Positions 23,529-32,330 of a stretch of DNA of 36,614 nucleotides are shown in pieces. Position 1 is the first letter of the stretch. The number at the start of each line of letters is the position of its first letter. Under the pieces are notes generated by a model. That model made no database searches, had not been told where the DNA came from, and worked only from the letters and a program-made list of their open reading frames with translations. The DNA is from an uncultured Clostridia bacterium (GTDB lineage: Bacteria; Bacillota; Clostridia; Oscillospirales; Acutalibacteraceae): assembly GCA_946406145.1 (NCBI GenBank), contig CAMJJL010000019.1, positions 1-36,614 on the forward strand. Reading direction: 5' to 3'. A program made the translations under genes and the position numbers.

Positions 23529-24653
23529 ATGAAAGTATTACTTGCCGGCGGCGGTACCGCCGGACACATCAATCCTGCGATCGCGATCGCGGGCTATATC
23601 AAAAAGAAGGAGCCGGATGCTCAGATTTTGTTCATCGGTAACCGTGACGGCATGGAGCAGCGTCTGGTCAAGCAGGCAGGCTTTGAGATCAAATCCGTCG
23701 TGATCACCGGCTTCAAGCGCAGTCTGGCGCCGAAGGATCTGATCCACAACATCAAGACCGTGGGCTATTCCTTTGAATCGCGCTCGAAGGCGAAGAAGAT
23801 CATCAAAGAGTTCGATCCCGATATCTGCATCGGTACGGGCGGCTACGTCAGCGGTCCTGTCATCCTCGCGGCATGCAACCTCGGCTATAAGGCGATCATC
23901 CATGAGCAGAACGCGTATCCCGGCGTGACCAACAAGATGCTGGCGAAGTCCGTCAACCGCGTCATGCTGGCGAACGAAGACGCCAAGAGCCGCTTTTCGG
24001 ACAAGGCGCATTTTGTCCTGACGGGTAACCCGATCCGTCCTGCGATCCTCTCCACCAAGCACGACGAGGCGAAGGCAAAGCTGGGGCTGGATGACAGCAA
24101 GCCGATCATCCTCTCCTTCGGCGGATCCCTGGGTGCGGAGTGCATCAACCGCTCGATGGCGGAGCTGATCGCGCGTTCCGCAAAGGACAAAAAATATCAT
24201 CATATCCACGCTTACGGACAGCAGGGTACATGGATGCCCGATCTGCTCAAGTCCATGGGCGTTGACCCCAAAGAATATGACAACCTCGACGTCAGACAGT
24301 ATATCGACAATATGGATGAATGTCTGGCGGCATGCGATCTGGTGGTATCGCGCGCCGGTGCGATCACCCTCTCCGAGGTACAGGCAAAGGGCAGACCGGC
24401 GGTGCTGATCCCCTCGCCGTTTGTCGCGGAGAACCACCAGTATCACAATGCGATGTCGATGGTGAACAAAAAGGCGGCAAAGCTGATCGAGCAGGCAGAC
24501 CTCTCGGGCGAGCTGTTGATCGAGACCGTCGACAGTATGCTCACCGACAAATCCGTGCTTGAGGAATATCGCCAAAACGCCCAGAAGATGGCGATCACCG
24601 ACGCGAACGAAAGGATCTATCAGACGATAAAGGAAGTATTGGCAGAAGGCTGA
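23529..24653 (+). CDS. murG: UDP-GlcNAc:lipid I GlcNAc transferase MurG
   Basis: The product is 374 residues. GT-B family motifs are the N-terminal GGGTAGHINPAIAIA, HEQNAYPGVTNK in the acceptor domain, LTGNPIRPAIL, SFGGSLGAECIN, and the donor-binding SRAGAITLSEVQAKGRPAVLIPSP with ENHQYHNA. It adds GlcNAc to lipid I, making lipid II, at the cytoplasmic face of the membrane. ACGGAG lies seven bases before the ATG. Upstream sits a repeat-filled gap of 145 bases and downstream a MITE-like element that starts two bases after the stop codon. Confidence 0.97.
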   Translation: MKVLLAGGGTAGHINPAIAIAGYIKKKEPDAQILFIGNRDGMEQRLVKQAGFEIKSVVITGFKRSLAPKDLIHNIKTVGYSFESRSKAKKIIKEFDPDICIGTGGYVSGPVILAACNLGYKAIIHEQNAYPGVTNKMLAKSVNRVMLANEDAKSRFSDKAHFVLTGNPIRPAILSTKHDEAKAKLGLDDSKPIILSFGGSLGAECINRSMAELIARSAKDKKYHHIHAYGQQGTWMPDLLKSMGVDPKEYDNLDVRQYIDNMDECLAACDLVVSRAGAITLSEVQAKGRPAVLIPSPFVAENHQYHNAMSMVNKKAAKLIEQADLSGELLIETVDSMLTDKSVLEEYRQNAQKMAITDANERIYQTIKEVLAEG

Positions 24654-24655
24654 TA

Positions 24656-24782
24656 TTGTAGGGGAGGGGCTTGCTCCTCCCGTGTCGCGCAGCGACATTC
24701 GCAAAGCGATAGGTTGCAGTTGCTTCGCAATAACAGGTGATTTATCGGATAGGTTCGGGAGGAGCAAGCCCCTCCCCTACAA
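24656..24782. mobile_element. MITE-like element with perfect 27-bp inverted ends
   Basis: Its outer ends read TTGTAGGGGAGGGGCTTG and CAAGCCCCTCCCCTACAA; the inverted repeats are identical over 27 bases (24656-24682 and 24756-24782). The 127-bp element has no gene. It shares its TTGTAGGG/CCCTACAA tips with 15502-15632 and 8742-8872. It lies between murG and murA, so the dcw mRNA would contain a very stable hairpin there. A three-base ATA flanks both sides, too short to prove a duplication. Confidence 0.85.
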
Positions 24783-24851
24783 ATAACTGTCACGCTCCGG
24801 CTCTTTTCAACATAGAATAAAAGGCAAGAGCTTTTGGAAAGGGTGTTGGGT

Positions 24852-26105
24852 GTGTCAGTGTTTGTCGTTGACGGAGGCAGAGTATTATCGGGAAAGGTGC
24901 GGCTGCAGGGCTCTAAGAACAGTTCCCTGCCGATTTTGGCGGCAACGCTGTTGTGCCGCGGCGAATGTGTCCTGCATAACTGTCCGCGGTTGAGCGATGT
25001 GGAAGCTTCGCTCAAGATCCTGCGATACATAGGCTGTACGGCTCACCGTGAGGGAAACACCGTCATTGTCGATACCGGCAGTGTGACTCGTTATGAGATC
25101 CCCACCGAGCTGATGCATCGGATGCGTTCATCGATCATCTTTCTCGGGGCGATGATCGCGCGGTTCGACCGCGTGAGGATGTCGTTCCCGGGTGGGTGTG
25201 AGCTGGGTCCCAGACCCATCGACCTGCACCTCAACGCCCTGCGTGAGATGGGCGTCGAGATATCGGAGGATCACGGCGAGCTCGATTGCTGTGTACAGGA
25301 TGTCCTGCACGGCGCGAATATCGTTCTGCCGTTTCCGTCCGTCGGCGCGACCGAAAATATTATGATCGCGGCGGCTGCTGCAGAGGGCACCACGATCATC
25401 AGCAACGCGGCAAGGGAGCCGGAAATCGTCGATCTAGCGGATTTCCTCAATTCCTGCGGCGCTCAGATCAACGGGGCAGGGGAGAGCACCATCATCATCG
25501 ACGGCGTCAGTCGCCTTTGCCCGACCACACACGCAATGATCCCCGACCGCATTGTTGCGGCTACCTTGATGTCAGCCGCCGCGGTCACGGGTTCCGATAT
25601 CCTGATGACGGGCATCGTCCCGTCCCACCTCGAGTCGGTGTTTCCCGTTTTTCGGGACAGCGGCTGTGAGATCCTCATTGACGGCGAAGGCGTTCGTATC
25701 AGCGCGCCTTATCGCCTGCAAAGCCCCAAGCTGATACGCACTATGCCGTATCCCGGTTTTCCGACCGATGCGCAGGCGCCTGTGATGAGCATGGCGGCTG
25801 TCGCAGACGGGATGACGGTCTTTGTTGAGAATATGTTTCTCAGCCGATACAGCCATGTCAGCGAGCTGTGCCGCTTTGGCGCGGATATCCGTGTAGAGGG
25901 CAAGGTCGCGGTGGTTGACGGCGTGAGAAGACTGCTGTCCGCCAACGTCCGCGCGCAGGATCTCAGGGGCGCCGCCGCACTGGTGGTTGCCGCGCTGTGC
26001 GCAAGAGGACAGAGTGAGATCAGCGGCATCGAGTACCTCGAACGCGGCTATGAGGATTTTGAGCTGGTGCTCTCCTCATTGGGCGCGGATGTCAAAAAGC
26101 TGTAA
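24852..26105 (+). CDS. murA: UDP-N-acetylglucosamine 1-carboxyvinyltransferase
   Basis: The product is 417 residues from GTG 24852 (AAAGGGTG upstream). A TTG at 24834 would add six residues and cannot be excluded, but the GTG start gives the usual family N-terminus just before VVDGGRVLSGKV. Motifs are GSKNSSLPILAATLL (the Lys-Asn pair), the catalytic Cys in FPGGCELGPRPIDLHL, ATENIMIAAAAAEG, and FPTDAQAPVMSMAAVADG. The enzyme adds enolpyruvate to UDP-GlcNAc, the first committed step of peptidoglycan synthesis; the Cys form is fosfomycin sensitive. Location in the dcw cluster after murG is common in clostridia. Whether a second murA paralogue exists elsewhere cannot be seen. Confidence 0.95.
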   Translation: MSVFVVDGGRVLSGKVRLQGSKNSSLPILAATLLCRGECVLHNCPRLSDVEASLKILRYIGCTAHREGNTVIVDTGSVTRYEIPTELMHRMRSSIIFLGAMIARFDRVRMSFPGGCELGPRPIDLHLNALREMGVEISEDHGELDCCVQDVLHGANIVLPFPSVGATENIMIAAAAAEGTTIISNAAREPEIVDLADFLNSCGAQINGAGESTIIIDGVSRLCPTTHAMIPDRIVAATLMSAAAVTGSDILMTGIVPSHLESVFPVFRDSGCEILIDGEGVRISAPYRLQSPKLIRTMPYPGFPTDAQAPVMSMAAVADGMTVFVENMFLSRYSHVSELCRFGADIRVEGKVAVVDGVRRLLSANVRAQDLRGAAALVVAALCARGQSEISGIEYLERGYEDFELVLSSLGADVKKL

Positions 26106-26119
26106 TCAGCGGCATTTGA

Positions 26120-26148
26120 TTGAAATCAATACAGAATTATGATATAAT
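26120..26148 (+). promoter_or_regulatory. Extended -10 promoter before ftsQ
   Basis: TTGAAA (26120-26125), a 17-base spacer and TATAAT (26143-26148) preceded by TGA. This suggests that ftsQ and ftsZ can be expressed separately from the genes upstream. Confidence 0.75.
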
Positions 26149-26188
26149 CAATATTCAGTGAATTATCACGGAAGAAAGGAGGGGTATC

Positions 26189-27658
26189 ATGGCTTTCAAA
26201 CGTAAGAATAAGGGTAAGAAGAATACCCGTAACGCGCCGAGAAAACGTCCGCCGCGCCGACCGTCTGAGCCGTTGTATGATGACGAAAGGATCGACAGAG
26301 ATCCGCTTGATGAACGATATGACGAGCGTTACGATGCGCGCTATGACGAACGTTACGATGACAGATATGACGAGCATTATGACGACGACTACGGCGACGA
26401 TGACGCTTACGATCCGCGCTATGAAGAAGCGCGACGCGGTCGCCGAGAGGATTGGTCTCGACCGTCCGATCCGTATCGTGATGACGATATGCTGAATGAA
26501 TTTTCGGATGATACCAACTCCTTTTATACCGATGAAGTGAGCGAGCGTGAACGCCGCGAACAGGAATTCATCGATGAACGCGACATCAGATCGCGCCGCA
26601 ATAAGGGCATATTCGGTATGGGTAAGGGCAAAAAGAAAAAGCCCTCCAATAAGGCAAAAAGCGCCCAAAAGAAGCCCGAGAAGCCGCGCAAACCGATGTC
26701 GCCGACTCAGCGCAGGATCATCCGTATCATCAGCTATGTTTCGATTGTAGCGATTGTCCTGATCATCGGTGTGATCCTCTCCCTGACCGTGTTGTTTAAA
26801 ACGCAGGCATATGAGGTGTCGGGTCTCACCAAGTACACCGAGGAACAGATCATTGACGCCTGCGGTATCAAAAAGGGCGAGAATATCTTCTTAGCACCCA
26901 AGCGCCCTGCGGAGAATCGTATCAAAAAGGCGTTTCCCTATGTAGAGGAATCGAATGTCAGCTTCAAGATCCCCGACACGATCCGTATCGCGGTCGTCGA
27001 GGCGGTCGAGGGCTATTTGATCAAGGTGAACCAGACCGAGTATCTGGTCATCAGCACCAGGGGTCGTATCCTTGACCGTATCACGGATGTGTCGCAGTAT
27101 AACCTGCCGATCTTCATCGGACCGACCCTCACCTCGGGTGAGATCGGCGATTATGTCAGCTATGAGGACGACAAGGTCGTCACCATGATCGAGAGCATCA
27201 CCCAGACCTTTGCCGACAACGGCTATCAGGGCATTACAGAGATCGACGCGACCAACATGGCGGATATCTCCTTTACCTATGAGAACCGTATCAAGGTCAA
27301 GCTCGGTATCCCCGAGGATCTGGATTACAAGATCCGCACCGCGATGATCATCATCAACGATAAGATCGACAGCAACACCACCGTCAAGACGGCAGGTATC
27401 CTTGATGTGTCGCGCTGCAATACCACTAAGCGCTCCTACTTTGACGAGATCATGCCTACCGTGAGTCCCTCCGAGGCTTCGACGGAACCGACCACCGCTC
27501 CGGGCGGCGATAACAGCGATACCGCTGACAATTCCGGCGGCAACTATTACGTTCCCGAGGATGATTACAGCTACTACGCGTATGCCGATGACGGCTACGG
27601 CGGCTATGCAGCGGATGACTATTATGCCGATTACGGCGCCTATACTGGTGAATGGTAA
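26189..27658 (+). CDS. ftsQ: FtsQ/DivIB-type division protein with long acidic-basic N-terminus
   Basis: The product is 489 residues, well above the usual 250-300. GAAAGGAGGGG precedes the ATG. The cytoplasmic part (1-177) starts with a Lys/Arg block, then tetrapeptides of RYDE/RYDD type (43-64), an Asp/Tyr-rich stretch and a second Lys block. A membrane helix follows (about 178-203), then a POTRA domain beginning AYEVSGLTKYTEEQI (208-222) with the hallmark GIKKGENIF and a beta domain (to about 405). The tail is a Tyr/Asp/Gly-rich segment (about 435-489) probably outside the cell. FtsQ/DivIB links FtsL and its partner to the septal synthase. The core is confident; the roles of the two unusual ends are unknown. 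Confidence 0.9.
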   Translation: MAFKRKNKGKKNTRNAPRKRPPRRPSEPLYDDERIDRDPLDERYDERYDARYDERYDDRYDEHYDDDYGDDDAYDPRYEEARRGRREDWSRPSDPYRDDDMLNEFSDDTNSFYTDEVSERERREQEFIDERDIRSRRNKGIFGMGKGKKKKPSNKAKSAQKKPEKPRKPMSPTQRRIIRIISYVSIVAIVLIIGVILSLTVLFKTQAYEVSGLTKYTEEQIIDACGIKKGENIFLAPKRPAENRIKKAFPYVEESNVSFKIPDTIRIAVVEAVEGYLIKVNQTEYLVISTRGRILDRITDVSQYNLPIFIGPTLTSGEIGDYVSYEDDKVVTMIESITQTFADNGYQGITEIDATNMADISFTYENRIKVKLGIPEDLDYKIRTAMIIINDKIDSNTTVKTAGILDVSRCNTTKRSYFDEIMPTVSPSEASTEPTTAPGGDNSDTADNSGGNYYVPEDDYSYYAYADDGYGGYAADDYYADYGAYTGEW

Positions 27659-27758
27659 CATTGAATCGGGTGTAACTGAGCCACACACTGTGTAAATTTA
27701 TCAATTTTTTAAAAAATATTCAGAAAATGATTGAATTTATCCGCAATATATGGTAAGT

Positions 27759-27764
27759 TATAAT
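27759..27764 (+). promoter_or_regulatory. Possible -10 box of an ftsZ promoter
   Basis: TATAAT lies in the AT-rich 200-base gap before ftsZ. The nearest good -35 (TTGAAT, 27731-27736) is 22 bases away, too far for a standard site, so the call is tentative. Confidence 0.35.
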
Positions 27765-27861
27765 ATGATAGAAGAAATATAATTGATAGTTATGATATCA
27801 ATAGACACCCTATGCGCGAACGCACTGCGCTTTCGCTCGTATGACAAGGAGGATATATAAA

Positions 27862-28998
<1,137 letters not shown>

Positions 28999-29011
28999 TC
29001 AGGTTGAATCA

Positions 29012-29045
29012 CAGGACGCTCGCTGTTAGTGAGCGTCCTGTTTTA
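29012..29045 (+). terminator. Terminator of the dcw cluster after ftsZ
   Basis: CAGGACGCTC and GAGCGTCCTG form a 10-bp stem (29012-29040) followed by TTTTAT, 13 bases after the ftsZ stop codon. Confidence 0.88.
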
Positions 29046-29059
29046 TCTTATCATTGAAA

Positions 29060-29102
29060 CAAAAGAAGCACCCCGATCGAACAGCGTTCTGATCGGGGTG
29101 CT
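29060..29102 (-). terminator. Terminator of the VKTGD surface-protein gene
   Basis: AGCACCCCGATC (29067-29078) pairs perfectly with GATCGGGGTGCT (29091-29102), with an inner GAAC/GTTC stem. On the minus strand it is followed by CTTTTGTTTC. Confidence 0.82.
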
Positions 29103-29131
29103 GTGTTGTATGATGAGGAAAAGCCGAAGGA

Positions 29132-30190
29132 TTATCGGACGTGATTGCGTCTGCTGCGTAGCACGATGAATGCCGCGGTAATCAGAAGAAGTGCGGCAAG
29201 GATCAGTGTCCCGGCGGAATCGCCGGTCTTAACCACGCCGGAATCCTGCTTGACTCCACCGTCATTTTTATTTGAGGCTTTGCCGGAATCGGGCGTTGCC
29301 GCGCTGTCCGCCGTCGCGCTGTCCTTTGCGGAGCCGTCTACAGATGTCGTATCGGTTGCATCAGGCTTCTCGGCGCTGTCATCGGTTGCTTTTTTGTTGA
29401 GATGGCCATTAACCGACAACGTGAACGCAAACGGATATCCGTCCTCCATGATGAGCTTTGACGGCAGGTAGAACCAGAAAGAATCCATCGACGGGTCAAA
29501 ATCGGTGACCTCGACTTCTGTCGGAAACTCAAACACGGAATTATCCGTTTCGTGATACTCGGCTTCTTTGGTTTCAACATTGTACACACGGAGTGAGAAG
29601 AGCCACGGCGTTTTCAGCAGCTTGATCGTTGCTTTGTGATCGGGAGAGGAAGGGTCGTATTCCACGCTGAAATCCGTACCCTCAACCATCGAGGTATACG
29701 ATTGATCGTAACTGGGATACTTCTGGGAGTCGGCGCTGTACTGAGAGGATACCACAGTGATGGTGACCGGTATGTCGACTTCCTGAATGCCATAGTCGCC
29801 GCCGAGATCGTAAATATGAACCTGAGCATCCAACTGTGTGGTTGCATACAGTAAATGATCCACGGAAGCCTTTACGCTCCATTCGGTTTGATCGTTCTTT
29901 TCGTAAACGAATGTTTCATTTGTGTTGTTGTTTTTGAGTGTGAGAGTGACGTCGCCGTTATAATCATCCAGCTCAAAGACGCCTACCGTATAAAAATCCT
30001 CGTCATACGGATAGCTGTCGTGAAAGTCATTTAAAAAGTCATACTCTCTGTTGACTGCAGCGGACACGACGGAATAGGCTGCTTTGTCGCCCTGAGGGGC
30101 TGCATCCTCGGTCGCGGCGGCAAGGGCAGGGGTGATGAAGCATGCTGCCGGAATCAACGCGAAGCAGCAGGCAAGGATTCGTTTTATCAT
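29132..30190 (-). CDS. Secreted cell-wall-anchored protein (VKTGD sorting signal)
   Basis: The product is 352 residues from the ATG at 30188-30190 (AAAGAGG upstream; an in-frame start 21 bases earlier lacks one). Residues 1-25 are a signal peptide. The mature part (about 40-265) is beta-rich and acidic with many Tyr and Asp, without a recognised domain. Residues about 265-318 form a Ser/Asp/Ala/Thr linker very like the one in the 1-657 protein. The end is a sortase signal VVKTGD (319-324), a hydrophobic helix and SRRNHVR. The motif lacks both Leu and Pro. The sortase at 1554-2495 is the nearest candidate enzyme. Function unknown, probably an adhesin or wall-structural protein. Confidence 0.88.
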   Translation of the reverse strand: MIKRILACCFALIPAACFITPALAAATEDAAPQGDKAAYSVVSAAVNREYDFLNDFHDSYPYDEDFYTVGVFELDDYNGDVTLTLKNNNTNETFVYEKNDQTEWSVKASVDHLLYATTQLDAQVHIYDLGGDYGIQEVDIPVTITVVSSQYSADSQKYPSYDQSYTSMVEGTDFSVEYDPSSPDHKATIKLLKTPWLFSLRVYNVETKEAEYHETDNSVFEFPTEVEVTDFDPSMDSFWFYLPSKLIMEDGYPFAFTLSVNGHLNKKATDDSAEKPDATDTTSVDGSAKDSATADSAATPDSGKASNKNDGGVKQDSGVVKTGDSAGTLILAALLLITAAFIVLRSRRNHVR

Positions 30191-30219
30191 TTCATTGACC
30201 TCTTTTCTCAATAGATTGT

Positions 30220-30238
30220 ATTTATCTTATTGATAAAT
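30220..30238. promoter_or_regulatory. Inverted repeat upstream of the VKTGD protein gene
   Basis: ATTTATC-TTATT-GATAAAT is a 7-bp inverted repeat 30 bases before the start codon. It could be an operator or mRNA hairpin. No clear promoter with standard spacing was found in 30191-30290. Confidence 0.3.
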
Positions 30239-30290
30239 CTTATCACAATTGATGCTGAAATGCAATAGGACGACAGATGAAATGACCATG

Positions 30291-30326
30291 TAAAAAACCG
30301 ACCCATTCCCAAAGGAGTGAGTCGGT
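30291..30326 (-). terminator. Terminator of the GH3-like gene
   Basis: On the minus strand ACCGACTCACTCC and GGAATGGGTCGGT pair (with G-U and one mismatch) and are followed by TTTTTTAC, nine bases after the stop codon. Confidence 0.85.
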
Positions 30327-30334
30327 CTTGTCGT

Positions 30335-32017
30335 TTATTCAGTCGGTGCGGTAGTTTCGGTCAATGTCGTTGTCTCGCTGTTGGCTTCTGTTGAAGCGGT
30401 CGTCGCGTCAACAGCTTCTGTCGCGGCAGCGGTATCATCCATCATTTCGCTTTGATATTTGAGCGTGAGGATACGCTTGACCTTGGTGTTGAGCTGAGCC
30501 TCGGTGATCTCGCCGCTGCTGAGCTTGCTCTCGATTTCCTGCACATAGCTCTGCAGGCTGTTGGGGTTGAGGATCAAATCAATGTCAGAGGCGAAGATGC
30601 CCTTGACAATGGTGCTGTAGCTGTATTCTCTGGTGAAGTAGCCTGCGGACATATCGCCCGTGACCGCGACGCCCTGATAGTTGAGCTTCTCGCGCAAAAG
30701 CTGAGGGACGACCTTGTCGCTCAGGGTGGCAGGACGCTCCTTGTCGAGCTGATCGACCATGATATGATCGACCATGATCATGCCGGCGCCTGCTTCAATG
30801 CCCGAGCGGAAGGCGGTGAATTCACTGCCGGCGTCCAGCTCGTCAGCGGTTTTGGTGATGTGGAGGAAGGCGTCAGCGCCGTCAGCGCTGTTGTTGGCGT
30901 CGAGTGTGCCGGGGAAGTATTTTAACGCGGAGACAATGTTGTTCTCAGTGAAGCCCTTGACCGCCGAGCTGATCAGATTGCCCGCCTCGGCGTCGGTAAG
31001 ATCGGATTTGTTCGCTCTCACGTTGGCAAGATCCGCATTCAGCGAGAAGTCGACGTTGTAGCCCAGATCGCTCTTTTGCTGAGCGGCGGCTGCGGCAGTG
31101 TTGTACATGCCGTCGGCAGTGGCGTCGGTGATTTCCGGTGTATCGGCAGTCTGATCGGTGATGATCGCGTCATCGCGCGCGATGAACAGCGGAATCTTGG
31201 AATTGCTCTTCAAGCCGTTGATCAGCGCTTTTGTCTGGTCGTCGCCAATGGTGTTCTGCTGTGTCAGGATCACACCGCCGACAGGATAATTCGCGAGCGA
31301 TTCCGCAGTGGTGTTATCCGCGATCGTGACGATGTCGGTGTTCATCAGCAGCTCGGGTGTGGTCACAAAGAGCTGACAGATCTTTTCGCGCTGCGACATG
31401 GCGTTCAGCGTATCGACCGCCTTGGCTTCATAAATGGATTCTGTCGGAGCGACAGTCTCGGCTTCGGTGCTCGTCTGTGCGGCGTCCTTGCCGCTGTTGC
31501 CCGAGAGCCTCGGCGTGATGACAAAGTGCACCAGCGCGAATGCCGCGGCGGCGATCGCAATGATTGCAATGATGAAGAGGATGATCTTCATCGGACTGCG
31601 CTTTTTGTTCTGTTCGGCGGCTTTGTCGTCACGTCTTTTTGCGGAAGGTCGCTTTTCGACATACCGTTTCTCTGTCGGGATGCTGTCCATGACCTTTGTT
31701 TTGTCCAAGGAGGAATCCTTCTCAATATCGTCGTTCTCGGGGTCTTTGAAGTCATCCTCGGTGAATCGTTCAAATCTGCTGACAGTCGGCTTCGGCGGAT
31801 TGGGAGCGAGGATGTCATCGCCGTCATCGGTCTCCGCTTTGTCAAGCGCCTGCTTGATCTCGTTCAGAACGTCATCGTCGGTCGGCTTTTGTGTTTCTTC
31901 TACGGGACTGTTCTCGGTATCGTTGCGCTGTTTTTCTGCAGCGTCTTTGAGCTCGTTGACAGTTTCTTCGGGTTCATTTTCATCGGGAGTGAGGTTCTTG
32001 TTTTCTTCGTTCATCAT
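30335..32017 (-). CDS. Membrane-anchored GH3-like protein, probably catalytically altered
   Basis: The product is 560 residues; AAAGGGG precedes tandem ATG codons (32017 or 32014). An acidic cytoplasmic part (1-142) ends in a Lys/Arg block, then one membrane helix (143-167) and an extracellular domain (about 200-520) like NagZ-type beta-N-acetylhexosaminidases: LNAMSQREKICQLFV, YPVGGVILTQQN, SALKYFPG, AGAGMIMVDHIMV, and VAVTGDMSAGY. Two motifs are damaged. The DQEGGRV-type substrate loop reads ARDDAIITDQT, and the KHFPGHGDT acid/base loop reads KYFPGTLDAN, losing both His. The nucleophile Asp appears retained (Asp455). The protein may bind wall glycan without cleaving it, or use a different acid/base. 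A Thr/Glu tail ends the protein. Confidence 0.82.
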   Translation of the reverse strand: MMNEENKNLTPDENEPEETVNELKDAAEKQRNDTENSPVEETQKPTDDDVLNEIKQALDKAETDDGDDILAPNPPKPTVSRFERFTEDDFKDPENDDIEKDSSLDKTKVMDSIPTEKRYVEKRPSAKRRDDKAAEQNKKRSPMKIILFIIAIIAIAAAAFALVHFVITPRLSGNSGKDAAQTSTEAETVAPTESIYEAKAVDTLNAMSQREKICQLFVTTPELLMNTDIVTIADNTTAESLANYPVGGVILTQQNTIGDDQTKALINGLKSNSKIPLFIARDDAIITDQTADTPEITDATADGMYNTAAAAAQQKSDLGYNVDFSLNADLANVRANKSDLTDAEAGNLISSAVKGFTENNIVSALKYFPGTLDANNSADGADAFLHITKTADELDAGSEFTAFRSGIEAGAGMIMVDHIMVDQLDKERPATLSDKVVPQLLREKLNYQGVAVTGDMSAGYFTREYSYSTIVKGIFASDIDLILNPNSLQSYVQEIESKLSSGEITEAQLNTKVKRILTLKYQSEMMDDTAAATEAVDATTASTEANSETTTLTETTAPTE

Positions 32018-32065
32018 GAAACCCCTTTCAATTAAAGATTTTGGTTTCTGTTCCTGTGCTTAAAT

Positions 32066-32095
32066 ATATTACCATATCGATAATGTTTGTGTCAA
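32066..32095 (-). promoter_or_regulatory. Promoter of the GH3-like gene
   Basis: On the minus strand a perfect TTGACA (32090-32095), an 18-base spacer and TAATAT (32066-32071) preceded by TGG, an extended -10, about 50 bases before the start. Confidence 0.68.
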
Positions 32096-32140
32096 TTACA
32101 GCTGTGTAATTTCTAAAATATGAAGTATAAATCAGAGGAT

Positions 32141-32171
32141 AAAAGAAGGGCTGTCACTTTTGCGACAGCCC
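32141..32171 (-). terminator. Terminator of gdhA
   Basis: GGGCTGTC (32148-32155) and GACAGCCC (32164-32171) form a perfect 8-bp stem. On the minus strand it is followed by TTCTTTTATCC. It lies about 155 bases beyond the gdhA stop codon. Confidence 0.82.
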
Positions 32172-32250
32172 GTGTTATTGGTTACAGATAACTCGTCTTT
32201 TCCGTACGCCGTTGATGAAACGTCAGAGAAGATCTGTGTTTTTAAAAGGC

Positions 32251-32330
32251 GGAACGGGATGCAACGTCACGTTGCCGGAACGGGATGCGCGTCACGTTGC
32301 CGGAACGGGATGCAACATCCTGTTGCTTAG
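32251..32330. repeat. Three tandem 25-29 bp units at the gdhA 3' end
   Basis: Three copies begin GGAACGGGATGC (32251, 32277, 32302). The first and third contain self-complementary GCAAC...GTTGC hairpins. The third copy overlaps the gdhA stop codon at 32327-32329. The array would form serial hairpins in the gdhA 3' UTR before the terminator. The remainder of 32018-32326 holds the terminator and the promoter of the next gene. Confidence 0.85.

Noticed and set aside
23538..24767. 409-codon minus-strand frame opposite murG
   Set aside because: MurG motifs are complete on the plus strand; the antisense frame also runs through the MITE-like element.
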